A stretch of DNA of 42,820 nucleotides from Persephonella sp. (GTDB lineage: Bacteria; Aquificota; Aquificia; Aquificales; Hydrogenothermaceae), in the NCBI GenBank assembly GCA_027030485.1, contig JALVEY010000014.1, positions 1-42,820 on the forward strand, given 5' to 3'. Shown here piece after piece: positions 8,349 to 16,893 of this stretch. Position 1 is the stretch's first letter; each line of letters starts with the position of its first letter. The notes under the pieces were generated by a model that saw only the letters and a list, made by a program, of their open reading frames with translations, did no database searches and had not been told where the DNA came from. The position numbers were made by a program, and so were the translations under genes.

Positions 8349-9577
8349 TTAAAAACCTTTGTTTTTACCGGTGCTGTAAATTTTGTTGCTATAACTTCTC
8401 CCTCTTTTAGCCCTTCTAAAACCTCTGTGTGTTTTTCATCAATCCATCCCGTTTTTATATACCTTATCTGGGGTTTACCATCTTTTATCACATATACATA
8501 CTGTTTTCCTTTCTCGAATCTAATGGCAGAGTTTGGAATGATAATCGCATTTTTCTTTATGCCAGCTATTATCTTTGTGTAAACTGTCATTTCAGGTCTA
8601 AGATAATAGGCATAATCTGTTTTTACAGGGACGATAGCAAGGTAATAAACTATATTCTGTTTTACAATTGGTTCTGGGTATATCTTTGTTATTTTTCCGG
8701 TAAATTTCTTATCAGGAAAGGCATCAACATGGTAATTCACCATTTGTCCTGGTTTTACCTTGCCTATATCTGTTTCATCAACGAAAATCTGGATTTCAAG
8801 TTTGTCAGGTTTCAGTATTGTTACAAGCTCACCTGCCTGAAGCCCTGCAACAAGGGTTTCCCCTTCTCTTGCAACAACATTAGAGACGATACCATCGATA
8901 GGTGAGTAAATCTCTGTGTATGAAAGTTTTATTTTTGCCTTTTCAAGCTCTTTTTTTAGTATCTTAATATCGTCCTGCGCAAGTTTTTTTTCTGTTTCAT
9001 ACTCAATTTTTAGTCTTTTTAATGTTTCTTCAGCAAGTTTTAGTTTTGCTTTAGTTGTGTCTAACTGTTTCTTTGCTACTTCAAAGTTTTCTTTTGTTGT
9101 AAATCCTTCTTTTAAAAGTTTCTTTTCCCTTTCGAATTTCCATTGTGCAAAATCATACTCAGATTTAGCAACCTGAATATTTTTTTCCGATTCCTTTATC
9201 TTTACTGGATAAAGCTGGTTTATCTGCTCCAGCCTGTTTTTCGCTTTTTGTATCTGAGATTTAATTTTTTGTATATCTTTTTTGAACTCTCTTTGATCTA
9301 TTATGGCTATAAGCTGTCCCTTTTTGACGTAATCTCCTATATCAATAAACATTTTTTGAACTAATCCTGTTGTTCTTGTTCCTATTTTTAGATAGGCATT
9401 AACCCTTGTTTTTACAATCGCTGTAGCGTTTATAATATCTTTTATCTCGCCTCTTTTAACCCTTTCTGTTTTAAAAACTTTAACCTTGTTTTTTTCTGCC
9501 TTCTTTGAGTTTGTGTACATGTAATATCCAGTACCTATAAGCATTGCCAGTATTACAAATAGGATCGTTTTTTTCAT
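8345..9577 (-). CDS. Periplasmic adaptor subunit (HlyD/MacA family)
   Basis: N-terminal TM, lipoyl/coiled-coil/lipoyl layout, YSPIDGIVSNVVAREGETLVAG. Confidence 0.9.
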   Translation of the reverse strand: MKKTILFVILAMLIGTGYYMYTNSKKAEKNKVKVFKTERVKRGEIKDIINATAIVKTRVNAYLKIGTRTTGLVQKMFIDIGDYVKKGQLIAIIDQREFKKDIQKIKSQIQKAKNRLEQINQLYPVKIKESEKNIQVAKSEYDFAQWKFEREKKLLKEGFTTKENFEVAKKQLDTTKAKLKLAEETLKRLKIEYETEKKLAQDDIKILKKELEKAKIKLSYTEIYSPIDGIVSNVVAREGETLVAGLQAGELVTILKPDKLEIQIFVDETDIGKVKPGQMVNYHVDAFPDKKFTGKITKIYPEPIVKQNIVYYLAIVPVKTDYAYYLRPEMTVYTKIIAGIKKNAIIIPNSAIRFEKGKQYVYVIKDGKPQIRYIKTGWIDEKHTEVLEGLKEGEVIATKFTAPVKTKVFK

Positions 9578-10833
9578 TTCACCTCACCTTCTGTGAGTTT
9601 TTCCACTCCCATTTCTCTCTCTAAAATGGCTTTTGTTAGAGCGATATTGAGTAAAGATTGGACATAAGTCTCATGGGCATTAGCAAGGGAACTTTCAGCT
9701 GTAACAAGAGAGATTATATCACCTTTTCCTACCCTGTATTCTCCGAGAGCCTGTTTGTAGTTATGTTCTGCCTCTTTTAAAAGGGTTTTTGAAACTTCCA
9801 AATTTTTATAGGATGTTTTTAGATCAAGATACAAACTGTAAAGGTTCAGAAGTATCTGTCTTTTTAGTTCTTTCAATCTGTACCTGTAAAATCGCTCATC
9901 CTCTTTTGATGAAAGATAGTAGTAATATCTTTTTAAACCCTCAAAGATTGTCCATGAAAGACCTATTCTGAAAATGTTATAATTTTGTGAATTTCCATAG
10001 ATTGTTGAGTAATCTCTGTTTATTGAATAGGATATATATATACTTGGTGTAAAGCTTAAAATAGACTGGATAGATCTCAGTTTTGATGCTTCAAGATCGT
10101 AAGTGTACTGTCTGAATATAGGTCTGTGAAAAGCTGTTTTTTTAATACTTCTAAAATCAGGGATTTTTTCTTTTTCAACCTGTGTTAAAATTGATGTATC
10201 AATTTCTGTTTGTGTATCAAGGGGATAACCTATAAGACTATTTATATGGGCTATAGATTTTTTGTATTCATTTTCAGCCTGAAAGAGCATATATCTAACA
10301 TTCTCAAGTCTTACCTTTGCCTGCAGGTAATCTGATCTTTTCACAAGTCCTAATTTAAGTTTTTTTTCTGCCATCTGGAAGTTTTTCTCTGCTGCCTTAA
10401 GCTGTATTTTTCTAAATCTCAGTATTTCTCTGTTTGCACAGGCTGTATAATAAGCCTTCTTTATCTGGAATTTAATATCAAGAACAGTCTCTGAATAATC
10501 ATTCTGGGAGGATTTAAGGAGTTTTTCTTTTATTCTATTTAAAAGGATGTTCTGTCCTGAGTTGTAAATAGTCCAATAAAAACTAAAGGAGTAATTTCTG
10601 GAAAAGTAATCAGGCTCTGTATCTCTGTATTTAGAATAGGTGTAATCAAAGCTTAACGTGGGAATGAAATTACCATATGTGGTAAAGTAATCGAACCTTT
10701 TTGATCTTAACTCGGAAAACTTCTGTTTTAAAAAAGGATGGTTTTTTAAAGCAAGTTTTACTGCCTGCTCTAAATCCAAAGCAAAAGAAAGGTTAAAAAT
10801 CATAAAAAAAATAACTAAAATTCTTGCCATCAA
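9574..10833 (-). CDS. TolC family outer membrane efflux protein
   Basis: Signal peptide, LEQAVKLALKNHPFLKQ, long helical repeats; operonic with MacA-like and ATPase genes. Confidence 0.9.
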   Translation of the reverse strand: MMARILVIFFMIFNLSFALDLEQAVKLALKNHPFLKQKFSELRSKRFDYFTTYGNFIPTLSFDYTYSKYRDTEPDYFSRNYSFSFYWTIYNSGQNILLNRIKEKLLKSSQNDYSETVLDIKFQIKKAYYTACANREILRFRKIQLKAAEKNFQMAEKKLKLGLVKRSDYLQAKVRLENVRYMLFQAENEYKKSIAHINSLIGYPLDTQTEIDTSILTQVEKEKIPDFRSIKKTAFHRPIFRQYTYDLEASKLRSIQSILSFTPSIYISYSINRDYSTIYGNSQNYNIFRIGLSWTIFEGLKRYYYYLSSKEDERFYRYRLKELKRQILLNLYSLYLDLKTSYKNLEVSKTLLKEAEHNYKQALGEYRVGKGDIISLVTAESSLANAHETYVQSLLNIALTKAILEREMGVEKLTEGEVK

Positions 10834-11297
10834 ATTACACTCTGCTCAGTTAGGTTTTTTAGCTTTTCAAACTGCTCTTTTGTTAATGCACTCTGGATAG
10901 TCCTTACTTCTTTTATGTTGTAAACTGTTAGCTCGGCTTTTTCTTTTGCTATTTCAACGATTAAATCTTTGATTTTTTTGGGATCTCCTCCATTCAACAC
11001 CAGAGAGTTAAGCTGTTTTTCCTTTTCCTGGATAGATTTTGCAAGCTCTTCCATCTTTTTGTAGTACTTTGAGTAAAAATCATTAAGAATTTTTATCTGT
11101 TCTTCGGTTAATCCAAGCTGGGATTTGTATTTTTTTAGAACAGGAAGGAAGTTAAACCTTTTTGTTAAGAAAGAGTTATCCATCCAACTGTCTTCATTGA
11201 TCTGGTCTATTGTTATGGTTGTGGTGGACTGCTCTTCCTCTGAAAAGGATATGCTCCACACAAAAAGTACTAATACAAAAGTAATTACCTTTCTCAA
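10830..11297 (-). CDS. Spy/CpxP-like periplasmic protein
   Basis: Signal peptide; helical YKSQLGLTEEQIKILNDFYSKYYKKMEEL...LTKEQFEKLKNL; first gene of the export operon. Confidence 0.6.
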   Translation of the reverse strand: MRKVITFVLVLFVWSISFSEEEQSTTTITIDQINEDSWMDNSFLTKRFNFLPVLKKYKSQLGLTEEQIKILNDFYSKYYKKMEELAKSIQEKEKQLNSLVLNGGDPKKIKDLIVEIAKEKAELTVYNIKEVRTIQSALTKEQFEKLKNLTEQSVI

Positions 11298-11395
11298 TTT
11301 TCACCCCTTCTAAAAATTTTTTTCACTTAAAATTATACTAAAGTTGATAATAGCTTATAATATTATTTTCTGAAAAATTAAGGAGGTCAGAGGTT

Positions 11396-14236
11396 TTGGA
11401 CTGGAAGGATACTTTAAATCTGCCGAAAACAGAGTTTCCTATGAAAGGAAACCTACCAAAAAAAGAGCCTGAAATACTCAAAAAATGGGAAGATATAAAC
11501 CTTTATGAAAAACTGAGAAAAGAGAGAAAGGGAAAGGAAAAATACATTTTACACGATGGACCTCCTTATGCAAACGGGAACATCCATCTGGGACATGCTC
11601 TAAACAAGATTTTAAAGGATATTCTCGTTAAATTTGAGTCAATGAAAGGGAAGGATGCTCCTTTTGTTCCCGGTTGGGACTGTCATGGATTACCTATAGA
11701 ACAGCAAGTTGAGAAACAGTTAAAAAAAGAGAAAAAAAGGAAGGAAGATCTGACTAAATCGGAATTTAGAAAGCTTTGCCGTGAGTATGCATCAAAGTAT
11801 GTGAATATACAGCGGGAAGAGTTTAAAAGACTTGGTATTATAGGAAATTGGGAGAAACCATATCTGACAATGAGACCATCGTATCAGGCTCAGGAAATTA
11901 GGGAGCTTGGAAGGATATTCAATTCAGGCATAGCATACAGAGGTAAAAAGCCTGTCTACTGGTGTATATACGACAAAACCGCTGAAGCTGAAGCAGAGGT
12001 GGAATACAAAGAAAAAAAAGATCCTTCTGTTTATGTTGCTTTCGAATTTTTGGAAAAGCCGTTTGAAATTCTGAAAAAAACTTATGCTGTTATATGGACT
12101 ACAACCCCATGGACGCTCCCTGCAAACCTTGGAATTATGGTAAATCCTGATTTTGATTATGTTTTTCTTGATATAGGTGAAAAGATTTTTATTGTTGCAG
12201 AAGAACTTCTTGAGAGTTTCAAAGAAAAGACAGGATTGGAGGGAAATGTTATAAAAAAAGTAAAAGGAAGGGAACTGGAGTTTTTAGAATATAAACATCC
12301 GTTTATAGACAGGGTTTCGAAGATATATCTTTCCGAATTTGTAGAGCTTGGAACAGGAACAGGTCTTGTTCATATGGCACCTGGGCATGGTCAGGAAGAC
12401 TACATAATAGGTCAAAGATACGGCCTACAGCCTTTTGCCCCTATTGATGACGAAGGAAGGTTTACCCTTGAAGCCCCTGAGTTTATTCAGGGTGTAAAAG
12501 TATTTGATGCAAACGCCCTTATTATAGATAAATTAGAGGAAGTTGGGGCTCTTCTATTTCATGAAGAGATAACCCACTCCTATCCCCACTGCTGGAGATG
12601 TAAAAATCCTGTTATATTCAGGGCAACTCCCCAGTGGTTTATTTCAATGGATGGAATACTTGAGAATGGAAACACCCTTAGAGGAGAGGCAATTAAAGAG
12701 ATTGAAAGGGTAAAATGGATACCTAACTGGGGTGAAAATAGGATTAAATCAATGGTTGAAAATAGACCTGACTGGTGTATATCAAGGCAAAGAACTTGGG
12801 GTGTGCCTATAGCTGTTTTTTACTGTAAAAATTGTGGAGAAACGGTTAAAAACTTAGAAGTTTTTGAACATATTGCAAAACTTGTTGAGAATTATCCTTA
12901 TGGTGCAGATATATGGTTTGAGAAAAAAACTGAGGAACTTCTTCCTGAAGGATATAGATGTCCAAAATGTGGATCAGACAAGTTTGAAAAGGAGGAGGAC
13001 ATTCTTGATGTATGGTTTGATTCTGGCGTTTCCCATTCATCGGTTTTAAAAACTGGTTTCTGGGAAGAACTTAGATGGCCTGCAGACATGTATCTTGAGG
13101 GTTCTGATCAGCACAGAGGTTGGTTTCAATCTTCTCTTCTTGAAGGTGTTGCTTCTTACGGAAGAGCTCCTTATAACAGTGTACTGACGCATGGTTTCAT
13201 ACTTGATGAAAAAGGTAGAAAAATGTCCAAATCTGTTGGAAATGTTATCCCACCTGAAAAAGTAATAAAGATGTATGGTGCTGACATCCTGAGGCTGTGG
13301 GTTGTTTCAGAGGATTACACTGAAGACATTAAGATAGGAATGAACCTTCTTAAAGGAATAGCTGATGACTATAGAAAAATAAGAAATACATTCAGATATT
13401 TTCTTGGAAATCTTTACGATTTTGATCCAGTTAAAAATACAGTTCATTATGAAGATTTACTTGAGATAGACAGATGGATGCTCTCTAAACTTCAAAGAGT
13501 TATTGATCTTTCCCTTTCTGCATACCAAAATTACAGATTTCACAGAATATATCACGAAATAAAGAAATTTATGATAGTTGATCTATCAGCGATATACCTT
13601 GATATTTTGAAAGACAGACTTTATGTTTATGCTCCAAATTCCCTTGAGAGAAGATCAGCCCAGACAGTTCTTTATTCAATGCTAACCTCCCTATCAAAAC
13701 TTCTTGCCCCTATACTTTCATTTACGATGGAAGAAGTATGGAATTATGTTAAAGGTTTTGATAAAAATGCAAAAGAGAGTATACATCTTGAAATTATGCC
13801 TATTGTTAATCAAGATATGATTGATAGAGATCTTGAGGAGGTATATAAGGATCTGTTAAAAATAAGAGATGATGTTCTTAAGGTTCTGGAAAAAGCAAGG
13901 GAGTTAGGCATTATAAGACATCCTTACGAAGCTAAGGTTATTTTGGATATTCCTGAAAAATATAAAAAGCTTGTTGAGGAAAGAATAGACTGGATTAAGT
14001 TCTTCTTTACCGTTTCACAGGTTGAAATCTCAAAGAAAGTGGAAGGAAAACCTGTGATAAGAGGTGAAAAAACAGGAGGTAGCTTTGCTGTTAAAAAAGC
14101 AGAAGGTCACAAATGTCCAAGATGCTGGATATACGATATTTCTGTGGGTAAAGATGGACAGGTTGTTTGTGATAGATGTGCTCAACAGCTTGAAATAATG
14201 AATATAAACATAAATCAAATAGAGGAGGCAAAATGA
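11396..14236 (+). CDS. ileS: Isoleucyl-tRNA synthetase (TTG start)
   Basis: DGPPYANGNIHLGHALNKILKD, KMSKSVGN, C-terminal zinc site CPRCWIYDISVGKDGQVVCDRC. Confidence 0.98.
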   Translation: MDWKDTLNLPKTEFPMKGNLPKKEPEILKKWEDINLYEKLRKERKGKEKYILHDGPPYANGNIHLGHALNKILKDILVKFESMKGKDAPFVPGWDCHGLPIEQQVEKQLKKEKKRKEDLTKSEFRKLCREYASKYVNIQREEFKRLGIIGNWEKPYLTMRPSYQAQEIRELGRIFNSGIAYRGKKPVYWCIYDKTAEAEAEVEYKEKKDPSVYVAFEFLEKPFEILKKTYAVIWTTTPWTLPANLGIMVNPDFDYVFLDIGEKIFIVAEELLESFKEKTGLEGNVIKKVKGRELEFLEYKHPFIDRVSKIYLSEFVELGTGTGLVHMAPGHGQEDYIIGQRYGLQPFAPIDDEGRFTLEAPEFIQGVKVFDANALIIDKLEEVGALLFHEEITHSYPHCWRCKNPVIFRATPQWFISMDGILENGNTLRGEAIKEIERVKWIPNWGENRIKSMVENRPDWCISRQRTWGVPIAVFYCKNCGETVKNLEVFEHIAKLVENYPYGADIWFEKKTEELLPEGYRCPKCGSDKFEKEEDILDVWFDSGVSHSSVLKTGFWEELRWPADMYLEGSDQHRGWFQSSLLEGVASYGRAPYNSVLTHGFILDEKGRKMSKSVGNVIPPEKVIKMYGADILRLWVVSEDYTEDIKIGMNLLKGIADDYRKIRNTFRYFLGNLYDFDPVKNTVHYEDLLEIDRWMLSKLQRVIDLSLSAYQNYRFHRIYHEIKKFMIVDLSAIYLDILKDRLYVYAPNSLERRSAQTVLYSMLTSLSKLLAPILSFTMEEVWNYVKGFDKNAKESIHLEIMPIVNQDMIDRDLEEVYKDLLKIRDDVLKVLEKARELGIIRHPYEAKVILDIPEKYKKLVEERIDWIKFFFTVSQVEISKKVEGKPVIRGEKTGGSFAVKKAEGHKCPRCWIYDISVGKDGQVVCDRCAQQLEIMNININQIEEAK

Positions 14237-14523
14237 AAAAGTCGGATATCATTGAGATGCTCTTGGAAGAATTTCCTGATATTGACAGAAAAACAGTGGC
14301 AAACATTGTGAATGGCACCTTTGAATCTATGATGGAAGCTCTGGCAGATGGAAAAAAAATAGAGATAAGAGGTCTTGGAACATTTAGGGTAAAGTCTAGA
14401 CCGGCTAAAGTGGCAAGAAATCCTAAAACAGGAGAAAAAATAACTGTTCCCCCAAAAAAAGTGGTTCATTTTAAGATAGGGAAACTTCTGAAAGCAAAAC
14501 TTAATGCAAGGGCAGGGGTTTAA
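14233..14523 (+). CDS. HU/IHF family DNA-binding protein
   Basis: GLGTFRVKSRPAKVARNPKTGEKITVPPKKVVHFKIGKLLK. Confidence 0.95.
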   Translation: MKKSDIIEMLLEEFPDIDRKTVANIVNGTFESMMEALADGKKIEIRGLGTFRVKSRPAKVARNPKTGEKITVPPKKVVHFKIGKLLKAKLNARAGV

Positions 14524-14548
14524 CCCTCCCTTACTTTAGTTTTTTTTA
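14508..14548 (+). terminator. Hairpin terminator spanning the convergent HU and mnmG stop codons
   Basis: AAGGGcAGGG-GTTTAA-CCCTCCCTT followed by ACTTTAGTTTTTTTT. Confidence 0.65.
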
Positions 14549-16388
14549 TCTTTTCCAGATATACCATTATTGCTGTTATAGCTGCAGGTGTAATACCTTC
14601 AAGTCTTGCAGCATGACCAAGTGTAATAGGTTTTGCATCTGATAACTTTTGAACTACTTCTTTTGTCAAACCTGCTATTTTAGAGAAATCTATATCCTCG
14701 GGTATTTTTATATTCTCAAGATGTCTCATCTTTTCATTCATCTTTTTTTCTCTTTCAAAGTATCCTGAATATTTTGCCGCAATATCTATCTCTTCCTGAA
14801 TATAATTTTTATCTGGAGTTTCAATGCCCAGTTCTTTTAGATTTTTTATACTGATTTCAGGTCTTTTTAAGTACTCAAATACAACAAAAGACCTTCCTGA
14901 TAAATTTAGCTTTTCATTTTTATATCTGTTTATCCAGTTTGAGATTTCTTCCTCAATCTGTTTCACATACCTAAACTGTTCTTCTGTTATCATACCAACA
15001 TTGAAAGCTTTTTTGTACAGTCTTAAAATTGGATTATCCTGTCTAAGGTGAAGTCTGTACTCTGACCTTGATGTGAAAAGTCTGTAAGGTTCTATAACAC
15101 CTCTTGTTGTAAGGTCATCTATCATTACACCGATATAAGATTCATCTCTTCTTATGTAAATAGGTTCTTTCCCAAGAGCTCTACGGGCAGCATTTATTCC
15201 TGCAACAATACCCTGACCTGCAGCTTCCTCATAACCTGTAGTTCCATTGAAGTTTCCGGCATGGTAAAGACCTTTTATTTTCTTTGTTTCAAGCGTGGGA
15301 TAAAGCTCTGTTGGTGGAACAACATCATATTCAATGGCATAGGCAGGTTTCAAAAGAACGACATTCTCAAGTCCGGGAATTGATCTGTACATCTCCCACT
15401 GAACTTCTTCAGGGAGAGATGTTGAGAGCCCGTTCGGATAAACGCTTATTCCATCTTTTGTCTCAGGTTCAAGCCAGACAGTATGTCTTTCTTTATTTTC
15501 AAACTTCACGATCTTGTCCTCAATTGATGGACAGTACCTTGGACCTATCCCTTTTATAGCTCCTCCATAAAGGGCTGTTCTGTGGAGGTTTTCTTTTATT
15601 ATTCTGTGGGTTTCAGGGGTTGTGTAGGTGATGTAGCAGGGTATCTGATCTTTCTGCCCTTTTTCAAACCAGTAAGAACCGTAAGGCTCTGTCCAGAAAG
15701 AAAACTTTGGTGCCGGATCATCTCCGGGAGCTTCTTCAAGGGAAGAGAAATTAATCGTTCTTTTATCAAGTCTTGCTGGTGTTCCTGTTTTAAATCTCAG
15801 CAGAGGAAATCCAAGTTTTCTATAAAACTGGGGTAGTCTGTTTGCAGGTTTTTCCCCCATCCTTCCTGCAGGTATCTGTTTGTCTCCTATATGTATAACA
15901 CCCTCAAGGAATGTTCCTGTTGTTATCACAACAGACTTTGACCTTATTCTAATTTTCCCATCTATTTCAACCCCTTCAACCTCATTTTTCCCTTTTTTCA
16001 GATATATGTTTGTTGCTTCCCCTTCTATAACACTCAGGTTATCTGTGTTTAAAACTTTTTCGATCATATACTTTCTGTACTCTTCTTTATCAGCCTGGGC
16101 ACGGGGAGATCTGACAGCTGGACCTTTCCTTGTATTGAGTGTTTTGTACTGGAGGCCTGTTTTATCTATGGCCTTGCCCATTTCCCCTCCGAGGGCGTCT
16201 ATCTCCCTCACAACTATCCCTTTAGCTATACCCCCAATTGCAGGATTACAGGGCATTAAACCTATTTTTTCCCTGTCAAGTGTTATCAGAATGGTTTTTG
16301 CCCCTATCTTGGCAGAGGCAAGAGCCGCCTCTATACCTGCATGTCCTCCACCTATTACAGCGACGTCAAATTCTGCATCATAAACCAT
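14520..16388 (-). CDS. mnmG: tRNA uridine-5-carboxymethylaminomethyl(34) synthesis enzyme MnmG
   Basis: DVAVIGGGHAGIEAALASAKIG, CNPAIGGIAKG, GLYHAGNFNGTTGYEEAAGQG. Confidence 0.98.
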   Translation of the reverse strand: MVYDAEFDVAVIGGGHAGIEAALASAKIGAKTILITLDREKIGLMPCNPAIGGIAKGIVVREIDALGGEMGKAIDKTGLQYKTLNTRKGPAVRSPRAQADKEEYRKYMIEKVLNTDNLSVIEGEATNIYLKKGKNEVEGVEIDGKIRIRSKSVVITTGTFLEGVIHIGDKQIPAGRMGEKPANRLPQFYRKLGFPLLRFKTGTPARLDKRTINFSSLEEAPGDDPAPKFSFWTEPYGSYWFEKGQKDQIPCYITYTTPETHRIIKENLHRTALYGGAIKGIGPRYCPSIEDKIVKFENKERHTVWLEPETKDGISVYPNGLSTSLPEEVQWEMYRSIPGLENVVLLKPAYAIEYDVVPPTELYPTLETKKIKGLYHAGNFNGTTGYEEAAGQGIVAGINAARRALGKEPIYIRRDESYIGVMIDDLTTRGVIEPYRLFTSRSEYRLHLRQDNPILRLYKKAFNVGMITEEQFRYVKQIEEEISNWINRYKNEKLNLSGRSFVVFEYLKRPEISIKNLKELGIETPDKNYIQEEIDIAAKYSGYFEREKKMNEKMRHLENIKIPEDIDFSKIAGLTKEVVQKLSDAKPITLGHAARLEGITPAAITAIMVYLEKIKKTKVREG

Positions 16389-16443
16389 CTGCTACCTCAA
16401 TTAAAGATTTTCAGGAAAAATAATATATGAATACATCACTTTA

Positions 16444-16893
16444 TTACAACTTTTGGATTTTTTCTAAAACCCACTCTCCTATAGGGTTCTTAAACTCCGG
16501 ATCCCCCATATGGTATGCCGTCCACAAATGAAGACATTTTACTTTAAACGGTTTTTTTTCAAAGTCCTGAATTCCGCCGATCCCTGTGTTTAAGAGTTTT
16601 TTTGCCACATAATCCGGAAGATTTTTACCTTTGATAAATTTTTTTCTTTTTTCAATCTCTTTATTATGGAGGTTAACAAAAAAATTAAATAGCTCCTCAT
16701 CTCCTGTTATATTTTCTTCCCATTTTCTTATCCAGCCTTTTTCTTCTAATTTTGATATTTTTGACCTGAGATTTTTGTTTAGTATCCAAAATCTTGTCGG
16801 TTGAGGTATGTAGATTTCTTTTTTCTCATCATAGGCTACAGGGGGGTTCTCCACAATATCAGTACTCTTCATTTTCCCACATTTCAGGCTCAA
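16444..16893 (-). CDS. DUF501-like protein
   Basis: PTRFWILNKNLRSKISKLEEKGWI...TGIGGI...VKCLHLWTAYHMGDPEFKNPIGEWV resembles the DUF501 pattern (GIGG...VKCLHALYAH...NPIG), from memory. Confidence 0.6.
   Translation of the reverse strand: MSLKCGKMKSTDIVENPPVAYDEKKEIYIPQPTRFWILNKNLRSKISKLEEKGWIRKWEENITGDEELFNFFVNLHNKEIEKRKKFIKGKNLPDYVAKKLLNTGIGGIQDFEKKPFKVKCLHLWTAYHMGDPEFKNPIGEWVLEKIQKL

Noticed and set aside
11298-11395. Possible T-box leader before ileS
   Set aside because: The gap is too short and has no AGGGUGGNACCGCG-like T-box sequence or terminator/antiterminator pair.
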